From NCBI GenBank assembly GCA_030272155.1, contig CP126199.1, forward strand, positions 4,018,501-4,082,500: a DNA stretch of 64,000 bases. Direction: 5' to 3'. Every line of letters starts with the position of its first letter. The first letter of the stretch is position 1. This DNA comes from Tetradesmus obliquus. Lineage: Eukaryota > Chlorophyta > Chlorophyceae > Sphaeropleales > Scenedesmaceae. This document shows, one piece after another, positions 1 through 12,409 of the stretch. The notes beneath the pieces are model-generated. The model was not told the origin of the DNA. It saw nothing but the letters and a program-made list of their open reading frames with translations, and ran no database searches. A program made the position numbers and the translations under genes.

Positions 1-196
1 GACCGGATGTGATGGCCTTATGGTAGGCAGGGGAGCACTGCAGGTGAGCTGCACCAGCACCTGCAGCTTGACCCTGCTTGAAGGTGTAGCTGCCTGAGTA
101 TGTTTCTGCAGGGATGGCAGCAACCAATAAATATGCTGATTCTGTTGGTGGAAGTCGTGTCTGCTGAGCGTGGTGCATGCATGTGTGGCTCTCCAG

Positions 197-390
197 CAAC
201 GCCTGTACAATGCCAACATCAAGCTGCTGTGCTGCCTGCAGGACCCTTTGCTGTTCCACCGCCTCAAGCAGCACTTCAAAGCAGCCGCAGCAGCAGATAA
301 AACAGCCTCGCTGCAGCAGCAGCGGCCTGGCGTGTCCCAGCCGCTGCCATTCATAGCACCAAGGGAGAGTGAGCGCGCATTGGGGCTGAG

Positions 391-450
<60 letters not shown>

Positions 451-1089
451 AGCGCATGTAGTGGAGGATTTTCTGCGGCGATATGCTGCATATGGCTTTG
501 ATGGCAAGGCTGATGCAGCAGACAGTGTGGTGAGGCGCTGTGAGGCTTTTGGTGGTTGGCTGAGCAACTGCGCTGTGGCTGCGGCTGCGTGTACTGCTAC
601 AACACACCGCGTTGGACAGACCCTCTCCCTTACGTGGTGCTGTTGCATGAGTTCTGGTAGTTCATGTGCATTTTCAAACTTTGTGTGGCTGGTATCTGCT
701 GACACAGATACATGGCTGCCTGTGTATCATTTTCTGAACTGCAGAGCCGGTCAGGGCGCATAGGCAGGCTCAAAAAGGTGCGGGGATGCCTGCTGATGCC
801 AGGGCACATAGATTGTACAGGTGGCTTTGCCTTGCCTATGATGTCAAGTAACCACTGCATACGATCATGGGATTTAGGCTTGATGGGGACGGCCACTGCA
901 GTTCTCGCACCTTCAAGTCATTGCAAAGTTGTTCAGTGCGTGTGCATAGCGCAGCTGCTGTGCTTAAATTGGTCACCTCTGTTCCACTGGTGACAGCTGC
1001 ATGGCATGCGCTCCGTTGCACGCCCGCTCCTGGCACCGCTGCTGCCCTGCCTAACCCCTGGCAGCTGCCACATCACCTGCCTCATTCTG

Positions 1090-1129
<40 letters not shown>

Positions 1130-1649
1130 GCCTGCGCCAGGTCATGAAGTACGTGTTCAGCACGCAGGGTGAGCTGCGCGCCGCGTGCAGCGAGCTGCTG
1201 CGGCTGCAGCCTGGCGAGGTGTCACCCGAGCTGCTGCTGGAGCGCATCATCCAGCAGGTGTGACGGCTGAGCCTGGATTGAACATTGTCATGCTGCTGCA
1301 GAATCAGGTTCAGAGCCAGCTCCCCCTGAACCCTAAGCCCTAGGCGGTGGCTGCACAACATGCAAATTATACGGCGGAGCTGTTGCCAAACAGTTGTCTG
1401 CGCACAGCAGCATGTGGCGGAATGCGAAGCTGCGTGCACATAGTATCTAGTGCTGTTCATGGGGTGCGCCACTGAACCGATGCAGCATGCTGCGGCTGTG
1501 GGCAGAGACAAGACATAGATACGCAGACTTTTGGCTTCGTTTGCTGTTGCAAGGGTTGAGGCCTGCCGGGTGGATGTGCCTGCCTGCTGCTGCGTGGTTT
1601 GCTGCAGGTGCATCAGCACTGGCAGGATGGCGGTGTGGCAGAGGTGAGG

Positions 1650-1720
<71 letters not shown>

Positions 1721-2105
1721 AGACAGGCGGGACTCTCAGCAGCACATAGTGTGTTGCTGCTGACTGCGAGGGTCGTCTAGAAACGCTTGTGCTGGCATGC
1801 TGTTGTGTGCTGCGGAAGCAGCTGCAGGAGGTATTGTCCTGACCAGTGGTATTGGCTGCTAGTGCGCATCACGAGCTTTCATATGACATCGGCTTTATTG
1901 GTGTTGGGTGTCCCACCCTGTGGCTTCAGTAGCGCTCAGGCCTGCTGCTGCCCTGCTCTGCTGCCGCTGCCTGCTGCAGGAGGTGCTGGTGAACCACAAC
2001 ACGCTGTCAACGGTGCTGACTGGGCGCAGCAAAGCAGAGCAGACGTGGCAGCTGGTGGGGGCCAGCCAGGCTGCAGGCGCAGGCGCCACGGCTGAGGCAG
2101 GCTGA
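197..2105 (+). CDS. Unrecognised protein, C-terminal part (5' end outside or unresolved)
   Basis: Three exons are supported: 197-529, 1141-1257 and 1980-2105 (stop TGA). All three junctions are phase 0 with CAG acceptors and GT donors (GTGAGG at 530, GTGTGA at 1258). They give about 191 residues. The first exon holds a helical-looking stretch (QRLYNANIKLLCCLQDP), a serine run coded by (CAG)n, then EAHVVEDFLRRYAAYGFDG. The second reads VMKYVFSTQGELRAACSELL and the third EVLVNHNTLSTVLTGRSKAE. The composition is that of a helical repeat or scaffold protein, but I could not assign a family and give no function. More exons probably lie left of 197 or outside the window. A TGTAA poly(A)-type signal follows at 2418. 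Confidence 0.6.
404..448 (+). repeat. Coding (CAG)n tract, polyserine
   Basis: Interrupted CAG/AGC triplet run inside the first exon of the unrecognised gene. It is read in the AGC frame as about 15 serines, so length changes would alter only the linker. Confidence 0.8.
1091..1128 (+). repeat. (CTG)n tract before a 3' splice site
   Basis: About 12 CTG units in the intron just upstream of the CCGCCTGCGCCAG acceptor of the exon at 1141. One of the many CTG runs next to acceptors in this window. Confidence 0.8.
1651..1720 (+). repeat. (CTG)n microsatellite, about 23 units
   Basis: Uninterrupted CTG/GCT run in the intron between the exons at 1141-1257 and 1980-2105. It is one of the longest pure triplet runs in the window and likely to be length-polymorphic. 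Confidence 0.9.
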
Positions 2106-2417
2106 GTGCAGCGGCGTGGAGCTTGTGGGGAAGGCGGCTGACATGTTTATGGCCACAGTCACTGTCCTGCCAGCCCACCACTGCTGAGAGTCGAGATGGA
2201 AAGATCTTGCTGCAGCTGTCCTAGAAGGTAGCATGCTTGAAGCATGCCACCCATGTTTGTACCTGAGAATGCTGTTCTCGGATAGCATCCGCGTGGAATA
2301 ATGTTCACGGGGTCACCCCACAGGCCATTGCATGGTCTTTCGGCTGCCGAATGCCCAACTGTGGTAGCCACGTGTGCACAGGAGTTCATCGGGCAAGCGC
2401 ACGTGCGCAGTGATGTG

Positions 2418-2422
2418 TGTAA
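2418..2422 (+). terminator. TGTAA poly(A) signal
   Basis: TGTAA, the usual green-algal polyadenylation signal, 313 nt after the TGA of the plus-strand gene ending at 2105. Assigned by position only. Confidence 0.4.
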
Positions 2423-4817
2423 ACCTTTACACTAGTGTTTAGTACTAAACAACAGTGTTGCATCAGCCAGTGTTGTGGCATTTCTGCATGCCACAATGTG
2501 CCTTTTCTGTTTACAGCTTTCTGTAGACAGCCTCTGCCAGCACCCTGCTCACTGCAATGGCTCTGTGCAGTGAGGCTCTGCGCCAGAGCTGGTGTATATT
2601 CAAAAGGTGTTATGACAATGAGGTTTTCTTACAAATGTTCAGAATACAGTGCACACCCGTTCAGAAATTAAATGCTGCCACAGGTGCAAGTACATGTTCC
2701 AATACATACGGTTAACCCACACAACAGTACTTAGTAGAGACGCAGTACACAGGATCCATGCACAAGTAAAGGTTACCGAGCACAAGTACCTCCCCTGACA
2801 TGAGGCATTGCAGGTACCGCATTCAAGTAACAACTCCACGTCACACCATCAAGTAACGACTGGTTGGTTGTTGCTGGTGTGGGATGTGCCTCTGCAGCCT
2901 GCTGATGCGGCACACAACAACCTCCCAACAGCACGCTGCAGTTGAGTCAGCCCTAAAAAAACACAACACACGGCACAACACACACCAGCACGCCACAAAA
3001 CTGTCAGCTGACATTGTAGCACGCTCACTCAACAGTCCTGACAACTGACACACGCACTTCATAAGCACAACATCATGCTCTTCATACATGCGTAGCTATT
3101 CACAGCACTGCTGCGTAGTAGTAACGTAACACAACACACCCCCACACCTGCAGCGCGGTACACTGCTGCTGCTGCTGCTGCAGAGCAAATGCCGGCCAGA
3201 AACACACCATGCAACCCATAACCTACGTCCGTGCTTGCAACCCCATGTGCCCTGCAAACCCTCAGGCAAAGTGCACAACATGTCCGACACGGCGCATGGA
3301 GCAAAAGAGCTGCTGACCAACGCAGCTGCTCGGCGTTTGACACCCTTCAAGCAGCGTACAGTAACCGTGGCTGCATGCTGCCAGCCACTGTAGACTTGTG
3401 AGGGGGGCCAAACTGCAGCCATGAAGGCTCGCGCCAAGCGACACAACAAAAAGCAAAACAGCAACGGCGCTTGGTAATGGTGTGAAATGTGCAGGCCCCC
3501 CACCCTTCACCCATACACATCAGGTGCAGGATGCCCTGCTGCCCAACTGGGCGACAGCGCACATGAGATAGCCCACAGCCCCACAACGTTCCCACATCCC
3601 GGTTGTCGCTGCCCACATGTTTCCAGGCCTCTGACCAGCTTTGATTTGCCGTGGAAGGCAGCCGTGCATGCAGCCCACCCCGAATTGGCGTTTCTATGTC
3701 GCAAGCGGGAGATGAAAGCAATGCAGCCTTCCCCCCCACAGTGCATCAAACTAGCATACACAACACAGCTATTTCGCGCAACGCGTGGCCGCAACAGCTG
3801 CGCACCGTGTGCTGGCTGGTGCCAGCGGCGGGCAATCAAGCCCATGCAGGCGCAATGCACTGCCTGCAACGGCACCGCGTGCGTAGCGCATGACAGCAAC
3901 ACAAACATGCTTCACGATCAAGCCAAGCCAACTCAACGGCCCTTGTTGACACGTGACTGGCGGACACAACAGAAGAGACGGGACTTACGCCAGCCACGAG
4001 CTCAACATGCCAAATCATTTTCTGCAGTTGTGTGCGGCCTGCTCTGCACCCGTGCCTGCAACAGAGCTGCACACAAGCTGCTCCACACTGCCAGATGCCT
4101 TACCACACAACGCCTGTTATTCTCAGCACACACAATCCAAACGTGGAAAACACGCATTTTCTCGGTTTTGTGGCTGAGCTGCAGCTGCCGCAGCGCAGCA
4201 GCTGCAGGACCAGGAACCCAGACCAGCACCACTACAGCGCACAGGCCTGCTCATAGGCAGGGACACGCGGCGGTTTATGTGCACCCATGTCCCCGCTCTC
4301 CTAACGCCTCAAATCCTGACAAACACAACTCAACCACCAGATTGCATGCAGGCGCCTCAACCGTCAACTACGGTGGCACCTGCAGGCGTTCCATGCAAGC
4401 ATGCGATGTACAGAAGGTGCTACAGCATGGCTCGAACAACAGCCCTCAAAGGTCGACCCACTTGGGTTCTGTGCACTTGGGTCCTGTGCAACACAGCGCC
4501 ACAGGCAGCTCCAAGCCTTGTCTAACACCTTTCAAACGCACTCCATGACAGCTGCTCTCCAGCTGCCAACTAAGCCGCTCGTAGGTGCCTGCAACGATAC
4601 GTTGAGCAGCAACATGCGCTGGTAGAGTATCAACCACAGAATGGACCAAGGAGTATTTTCTCGCGCACACAAGCATGTGCAGCACGAATATGTGAGAACA
4701 GCACATTCCGTTAGCAGCAACATAGCTGTTCCTCGGGCAGGCAGGAGCTGTGACTCCATGCCCTGCCCAAGGCATGTTTGAAGCATACAACATCGGCGGC
4801 TGAGTTTCGCGCGTAAC

Positions 4818-4862
4818 AACACACACACACACGCACGCACGCACGCACACACACACACACAT
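4818..4862. repeat. (CA)n / (CACG)n microsatellite
   Basis: CA dinucleotide run interrupted in the middle by five CACG-type units. It lies in the non-coding interval and can form alternating purine-pyrimidine DNA. Confidence 0.85.
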
Positions 4863-5307
4863 GCAGCTGCCCTCGTAACAGCAGTGTGTGACAGGGCAGA
4901 TGCACACAAAAGCAGTATATGCACTCAGCAATATTTGTGTGCAGCAAGCGCCGTGCAGCTGCTTTCGAGACAGCCGCTATAATGCATGCAGATTTCATGG
5001 CGCGTGCGGCACTCTCTGCATCACTCGGCTGGAGTGCGTTGCGCTCAGACAATGAATCCGCTTGCTGCGGCAGACAGTTCCTAAAGTGCCGAGGGCATTG
5101 CACAGACCATGCGCCAAAAACGCTGCATCCAGCTGCTGAAAGCAAAGCACGTAGCTGCTGCTGCCACACGCGGATGCAGCAGGAGCACAAGCAGACAGCA
5201 GCAGCAGCATTGTGCAATGCAAGCAAGCATATCCTCTACTGTCACGTGCAAGGCAGCACGCCAGCAGTATACAGACACACACACAGAGTGACGCGGGAGT
5301 CCTGCAC

Positions 5308-5337
5308 ATGGCATGCATTCACATGGCATGCATTCAC
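5308..5337. repeat. 15-bp tandem direct repeat
   Basis: Two adjacent copies of ATGGCATGCATTCAC, each containing the palindrome GGCATGC. Non-coding, of no evident function. Confidence 0.7.
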
Positions 5338-6633
5338 ATGGCCGCATGCAAAGCTGCTCAGGAGCCTGCCACATCTGCCCCAGTCGCAGACAAACAGATA
5401 CTGGCGCAACAAGGCCACTGTCATTGCTGGTATACAAGTAACACACACATTGACACACACACATACCCAGGGCAGTTGTGTGTTGCTTGCTAGGGGAAGA
5501 ACAAGCGCAAATAGAAGGAAGGCCCCGCCCTGTCAGTAGCGCCTGGCTGCACATGTGCATGTGGAGGCGCCACAGCAGCATGCCAGCACAGCTTGCCGCA
5601 GCACGCCACACTGCAGCACGAGAGCGGCATCTCCCTGGCACTCGCAGTGTGCGCAGCAGCGCAGCCAGTCGCATATGCACCCCCACTGTTCAGTCTCATC
5701 TGCCTCGCAAAAGCACATGCCTGCCTGCCCGACCAGCTGCAGCGCACCACGCTCACACAGCGCAATATGGTGCCGGCTGGGGAGGCAGGCCACTCCCAAC
5801 TCCAAATTATCTCCAGCATTCACAGCTAGGCAGCTGCCACAGGCCACAGCCCATCAGCCAGGCCAACAACAGCAACAACAGCAGCACAGCAACAACAGCT
5901 GCACAGTCTCCTGCAAATTCACCACTATCAGTGCCGCTGCCGTCTCTGCCAACACAGTGCTGCCGCAGTGCACACCTGCACACTCTCGAGTGAGCTTGAC
6001 GGGCAGCGCAGGCAGTGCACGCCTTGCGCCCACACTGGCAACCGCCTAATTCAAGATACCCCACGCACAAGTTTAATTGCAGCTCACACCGTGTCAACCA
6101 ACCACTCATCATCAACAGAGCCGGGCGCTACTGTGCAGCAAACACGCGCCGGCAGGGATCCCTGCGACGCAGCTGCAGTGCAGCTGCCATTCAAGTGCGA
6201 AGCACTCTCCGCCAGAGTTCACCACGGGACGTCCCACAGGCTACGCCCCATGCTCGCGCCATACACTGCTGCGCAGCAACAGTCCTCAACACACCTCAAG
6301 TTGCTGACCCTGCTACAGTGCAATCTCCACCCCTGCTTAGCACACTGGGCAGCAGCTGTGCCTGAACCCCGCCGCCAAACCCTCCTGCCGCATCAAAACT
6401 CGCCAACCTCTCACAACACGGCGGCGCCAACCCCTCACCCACACACAGTGCTTCGATGCAGCCGACATGAAGTCTGGCATGCATGCATACATGCGCTGCA
6501 GCGTGCTGCAGCCGACCCCTCAAGCCGGACCTGTCGCACTGCTTCACAGTGCACCAGCAGCTGCTTGCTGCCAGGCACCCCTGCAGAGGCTCACCAGCAG
6601 CTGCTCACCAACCACCCTTGCCTGCCAGTCCCA

Positions 6634-9600
6634 CTACGACACAGCCATCACTACATCCGGCACGTGCGTGTGGCGCCCCGCGCAGTCCCCGTACAGCCGC
6701 AGCTGCCGCATCGCCTCCGCCACCATCATGTCAGTCTCCTGCTGCGTCACAATCTGCTTCACAGCACTCTCCATCTCAGGGTGCGCCTCCACCAGGCGAG
6801 CCAAGTCATCCAGCCGCGCCCGGAACAGCTTCACGTCGCTGCGCGCACGCACACTGACCTTCCAGCGCCGATCATGGCTGCGGCGGCTGCTGCCGCTGCT
6901 GCTGCTGCCGGGCACCAGGGGCACCCCCAGGCTGTCGCCGGGGCCCTTCACGGCCAGCACTTTGACTGGCTGCTGCGCTGCTGCGGCGTGGCTGCTGCTG
7001 CTGTCCCAGGGCGCCACCACATCACCCAGCAGCATCATGCTGCTGGTACCTGCAGGCACGGCAGCGGGAGCAAAGCACACACAGCAGCGCACGTCAGCAA
7101 TAACGCAAGAACCACGCGAGCGGCGCAGCGCAGTTTCCCCGTGCCTGCTGCAGCTGCGTTGCACCCCCGGGAAAGAAGATGCTACGTCAGTGTGCTGCCA
7201 CCCCTGCGCTGCCCATCACCTGTTCCAGTGCCCAAACACTCTCCCTGCCCCTGCAGCCTAACGCCAAACTCAACTCGGCTCCTGTCATGTGCTGTTATCC
7301 TGCTGCCCACCATTTGATTGTCTTAGACCGCCTGCCCACACTAATTTGTTCACCTCCCAGTCGCCGCCTCACTCACCCGGGCTCTTGCTGATGTCGGAGA
7401 CCTGCGTGCTGTCCCACATGTCTGCGTCAGTCGCATCAGGCCCCAGCAGGTCCACCTCCAGCCCACTGACCAGCGGCTCAGCGCTGGCGGCAGCATGCGG
7501 CGCTTGCAGGATCTCCACCTCGCCCCGCGCGATGAGGAACATGCGGTCGGCCACCTCGCCCGCGGCAATCAGCTCTTGCCTGTGTGTGCGCATGTGCAGC
7601 ATAGGCGCAGACGGTTGGCAGTCAGGTGCAGGCGGCGTGTTCAGTGGCAGCCCACAGTGCTCTACGCAGTCGTGTCAGCTGCCCTGTGTGTTCATTGCGT
7701 GTGTGCCCCGCGAAATAGCACCAAGGTGCTGCACCTGCTTCCAGCACAAAAAAGGCACAGCCACCGGACACAGCAGCACGCTAAATCACTCACCCTGCCT
7801 GCAGCGAGACCTCCTCAAACACCACATCCATGAGCTCGCTCATGCTGCTGCCGATCTGACGGATGGCAGCGTCAATGTCCTCCTGGCTCACATCCAGGCC
7901 CAAGCAGCCGCTGCTGCCGCTGCCGGTGTCGCCCTGCTGCTGCTGCTGCTGCTCCGCGTCGTGCTGCCTGCAGCTGGCCAGGGGTGCGGAGCCGCCTAGG
8001 GTCACCCAGGGGTGCTGCATTGCTGCGGTGACGTCCAGGCGCTGCATCACATCCTTCTCCAGCAGCTGGGAGATGAAGTCACGCAGCTCAGGGGACACCT
8101 GCAGCAGCAACAAAGTAGCACATCCAGAACTGTTATCAGAACAAGATCATACAGTGTAAAGCAGCACAGTCAGGGAAGTTTGTGAGCATGCAGAGAATAG
8201 CAGCTGGCATACTCGACGTACAGGCGCGCATTCAACAGCAGCATACGCTGCGCTGTCATACAAGACGCACGCAAGAGCCTCACCAGCAGCACCAGCTGCA
8301 ACCCACCAAGCTCGCTACACCAAACGCACTCACCTCAGCACTGCTGGGCTGCATCACGTCCTGCCCGCGGATCTTCTCGTAGATGATGAAGGGCGCCCCG
8401 CCAGTGAAGGGCAGCACGCCGTACACCCACATGTACACACACACACCCAGCGCCCATAGGTCCATCTCATAGCTGGGCGTGTAGCCTGAGGTGAGGCTCT
8501 CAGGAGAGCGGAAGGCTGGCGTGCTGAAGCCGGGGCAGTTGCGCATGCTGAACAGCAGCTTGTCGCTGCCCGCGAGGATGCTGCTGCTGCCAAAGTCGGC
8601 GATCTTGACGCGCGCCGAGTTGGCGTCCTGCAGCAGGTTGGCTGGCTTGAGGTCGCCGTGCACCACCTTATGGCTGTGCAGGTAGTCCAGGCCCTGAGGA
8701 AAGGAAAGAAGCAAAGAAACGTGGCAGCAGCAGCTATGTCAGTGCCCGCACGACACAAGCAAGCCGCAGGGTGTTCCTTGATGTAACCATGTTCACAGGA
8801 GGTGCCAGCTACGCCTCCTGCTAACCCGATGGGCCACACTACCGCACCCACACTACACCACTAAGAACAAGCACTGCTACGCACTGCACACCTGCCCCAC
8901 AAGCATCCAATGATCTTTTTTGTCGATCAACCGCACGTAAAGACAACCTCCTGCCCTCACCTGCAGCACGTCGCGCACGTAGCGCCACACGTCCTTCTCA
9001 GGCAGCGGCTGCCAGCGCGCGCTGCCCAGGCGGGGCGCCTCCAGCGTGCCCCCTTCCACATACTCCATCACCAGCAGCAGACTATCTGTGTTCGGATCAT
9101 CAATCACCTCCACCAGGTTGACTATGTTAGGGTGGTGCAGCTTCTTAAGGATGGCTATCTCCTTGACAACCTCCTCAGTTTGGAAGCGCATCAGCGCCTC
9201 TTGGAACACGCTGCTGTTGCCCTGGCTGAGGCTGCCAGTGCTGCAGTCAGTGCCCATCAGGCCGCCAGCACCACCGCAGCCGCCGCCGCCACCGCCCCAG
9301 CCCGTGCTGCTGCTGCTCAGCAGCGCGCCAGCAGCTGCAGCAGAGCCGGCAGCAGCAGCAGCAGCGGCGCCGCAGCCGCCGGGCCCGAAGCTGTTCCTGC
9401 GCGAGCCGGTGCGCTGCAGCTGCAGCGCGTCGAGTGCTGCATTGGGTGAGGTGCGTGGCGGGGGCGGCACCTTGGCAACACCACCGAGCGCTGCCAGCTG
9501 TGCCATGTCTGAAGATGACAGCGGCAGCAGCGGCAACTCCTGCTGCGTCTGGATCGGCGGCATCAGCTGGCCTTGCTGGCACCAGCCAGCCTGCTGCTGC

Positions 9601-11287
9601 TGCTGCTGCTGCGGCTGACACAGCGTCGGCCAGCCACTGCCCGGCCGCACGCTAGTAGTGGTTCCAAAGCCAAAGGCAGCATAGCCGCAGCCGCCTGCAC
9701 TGGCTGTGCCGCTGCCACTGCCCAACATGGACGCTGCAGCGGCTGCTGCCGCTGCTGCTGCAGCCGCCGCAGTGACGTCTGCTGCTGTGCTGGTTGCGTT
9801 GATCTGCATCACCAGGCCACCGCCACCTGTGCCCCCGCAGCTGCTGCTGGTGGCGTTCTTGGCAGGCGGCAGCGGCCCGCTGTAGCTGTGCACGGCCTGC
9901 CCTGCTGCTACTGCTGCTGCTGCCACACCGCATCGCTGCGCTGTGAAGCTGTGCCCGCTTGCGCTGCTGGGCGACTGCAGGTTGTTGTAGCTGCTGCTGT
10001 GCACCTGCTGCCCGCCGCGCCGCAGCCTGCTGGCGTGGCTGTAGCGGCTGCCGCTGCTGAACTGCACAAACTGGGACTTGCGGCAGACCTTGATCGCGTA
10101 CAGGCGCTGGTCATACACGTTGTACGCCAGCATCACGCGGCCAAAGGTGCCGCTCCCCAGGTGCTTGATCGTGATATATGTTTTGTTCACGATGGTGGTG
10201 GTGCCAGCCTGCAAGCGAGTGTGAAGGGGCGCAGGGGTGCCGTAAGTTTAGATACTGTTGCAGATACGTGAACGGCTGCCAGCGTCAGCAACAGAGAGAC
10301 ACTATGCAGAAGCGGTTCTTGCGCACACCGACTGCAAGCGTCTGCACGTGAGGCGCCATGCAGCTGCTAGATGTGAGATATACGACGCAAGTCGAGAGAC
10401 TTCAGTCCAGCTTCAACTGCCATTGTTGAATCAAGCGTGCTGCACGATGCTGGAAGTACAGCTCATGAGCATGCACTGCACTGTGTACACACACTCATGC
10501 TGCCGTGGCATTGCTGTCGACAGCTGCTGCTCATTACAATACAAGCGGCGGTAACATTCTCCTCACCTTGCACACAGTCAGCCGGTCCGTAGTGGTTGTG
10601 CCCTGGCCCTCCATTGAGTTTCTGCACGCAGATATCACAGCGCAACCAGATATGTAGTTGAAGAAATGGTTGATAAACACCTGAGAGGATGAAAAGCAGT
10701 GCGGACGGCCAACACAGCCGTTGCTGCCTACATGCTGTACACATGCTGCTGCTGGTGGTGCTGCTTACCTGGCTCTCCTGGCTTCATGCCACTGCTCCAA
10801 AGAGGTCCGTCTGTCAATGTTGCGACTCTCGAAGCGTGGTGCTGTAACATCAATGGACACGGAGCGCCGCTTGGGCCTGCTGTTGTACTCTTCATCCTCA
10901 GCAGTGGCGGGGGTGACGAGCTCCGCAGCGTCTTCGTCCCCGGTCAGGGACGAACTGGCAGCCTCTTGTTGTGTCCGTTTCTTGGTGAAATGCTGCTTGA
11001 GAGACTTGAGCCTGGCGAGCGAGATATTTTCGCATTCAAGCCAAACTTCAGCAATGCCCGATCAAAACCTGCTCGGCAAGCTAAGTAATCCTTCATTCTA
11101 TCTGTCACAGCTTGATGCCTGTCCTAGCCCAGCTGCAGGGCCCCAGGCAAGGGCTGCATGCAAACTTGGTGGCCTGGCATGCGAACAAATTCAGCAGCTG
11201 CAGCGACCCTGCTGCACAGAAGCAGTTGAAATGATGCAACAATTCACCATTGCAGTACGCTGTGGTGCCCCGCGCTGCTCACCACAT
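6634..11287 (-). CDS. CaMKK/GRIK-like protein kinase fused to a C-terminal cNMP-binding-like domain
   Basis: Exons (minus): 11287-11283 (ATGTG only, tentative), 11011-10769, 10621-10567, 10208-8961, 8693-8334, 8098-7794, 7579-7377, 7049-6634; about 944 aa. Exon 2 has no methionine, and the proposed five-base start exon is the only nearby ATG with the right phase and a GTGAGC donor. The kinase has a Gly loop (LGSGTFGRV, ~118-125), AIK lysine (~141), ~290 aa of low-complexity insert, αC glutamate (~451), HGDLKPAN (~529), DFG (~550) and a SPE motif. The line VVNLVEV-type segment NIVNLVEVIDDPN is typical of plant GRIK/SnAK and animal CaMKK kinases, which phosphorylate SnRK1/AMPK. The last three exons resemble a cyclic-nucleotide-binding fold (ADRMFLIARGEVEIL), but the usual FGE...PR(S/T)A phosphate cassette is not recognisable, so nucleotide binding is doubtful. 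HGD replaces HRD, making it a non-RD kinase. Confidence 0.85.
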
Positions 11288-12272
11288 TCTGTTCGCCCCA
11301 CTCCTCAGCAGCAAGCAGCCGGTTGAAAGGCTGCTGCTAATAGTCTGCCAGATGCCATATATCGTCAAAAGCCATATGTGCAAGCTGCTGCTGCTCCACT
11401 GAGCAAGCAGCCCGTCCCAAGGACCAAATGCTGAAGCCGCTACTTCAGGCTGCAATGACTTATATGAACAAAGGTTGTTGAATCAAAGACGGCTGACAAA
11501 CAAGATCGTCTTCTGCCAGCACTGCACGCAATTCAAGGTCCTGTATACGCTTGGATCGTTGCAAACAGCTTTCCTGCACTGATGAAACGTCGCCTAATGA
11601 TCATTGAAGCTGGCATGCTGGTGCATAGACATGGACGGGGCAAGCGGCAAGCGGCAACGTGGCAGCCCGAATGACATGCTGGGCCCCCTTTTTCGCAATG
11701 CGCGAGGCTGTCAGTGCCTTGAAAACATTTTTGACTTTAAAACTAACTTAAATACACAGTTTTATAGGCTGCACTGCTGTCATCATCGGATGTTCGCACA
11801 GTGTCGACTGGGATATGAACTTGCTTTGCTTGGTTTTGGCGCTACCTGCTCGTGAAACAACCCCTGCAGATAATGTATGGTGAACTGCCTGATATTCAGC
11901 ATAGAAAGCGGCGGTGCTGTTTGACCACCGATAAATAATCAGGCATCGTTCTTTGTTGACTGAGGTGAATTACTTGTGGCGAGCGCCAGGACAACACACA
12001 ACAAACGGGAACAGCATAGAAAACAAGTGATACATCATGGGCGTAACGCAATGCGACAGTTCTTGGGTAATCGCCCAGGTTCACGGTCTGCAGCACCAGC
12101 CTGCCAGGCTGGCAGGTGCCACCACAATGCGGGAAGCCAGCCACTGCATAACGGCAGAGCACCACAAAGCAGAGCCGAATGCAGCGTGCACTATTATACA
12201 CATGAGCTGAAGATGCAATCAATTATGTAAGGGCTTGCTGAGCCCCGAACCAGGCAAGGTGACACCTGTAGG
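11288..12272. other. Intergenic, 5' side of kinase gene
   Basis: About 1 kb between the proposed kinase start and the end of the CCDC137-like gene, both on the minus strand. It should carry the kinase promoter and the CCDC137-like 3' UTR. An 83-codon plus frame at 11604-11855 has no protein-like features. I see no TATA-like element or poly(A) signal I would defend. Confidence 0.5.
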
Positions 12273-12321
12273 TTACTTCACCAGCTGCTTCAGAGTGTCC
12301 AGGGTTGCACGTCCCTCTGCA

Positions 12322-12409
<88 letters not shown>

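Larger units (their letters stand above)
2423..6633. other. Gene-poor, CA-rich interval
   Basis: No supported gene in about 4.2 kb between the unrecognised plus gene and the end of the kinase gene. From about 2850 the plus strand is visibly rich in A and C and poor in T, with many CAC/ACA runs. This lowers stop-codon frequency and creates long meaningless plus-strand open frames, the largest at 3487-4548. It may include a long 3' UTR of the minus-strand kinase gene or a non-coding transcript; I see no RNA gene structure. It holds a CA/CACG microsatellite at 4818-4862 and a short direct repeat at 5308-5337. Confidence 0.6.

Noticed and set aside
933-1745. 270-codon minus-strand frame with polyalanine and polyglutamine
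   Set aside because: Antisense to the exon at 1141-1257 and generated mainly by two CTG microsatellites.
3487-4548. 353-codon plus-strand open frame
   Set aside because: It is long only because the strand is T-poor and so lacks stops. The translation is rich in Cys/His/Thr/Pro without domains, and there are no splice-linked neighbours.
5968-7317. 449-codon plus-strand open frame
   Set aside because: Its right half is antisense to the well-supported CNBD exon of the kinase gene; the left half is non-coding CA-rich sequence.
11604-11855. 83-codon plus-strand frame between the kinase and CCDC137-like genes
   Set aside because: No recognisable motif, no splice partners and mixed codon bias; not supported as a gene.
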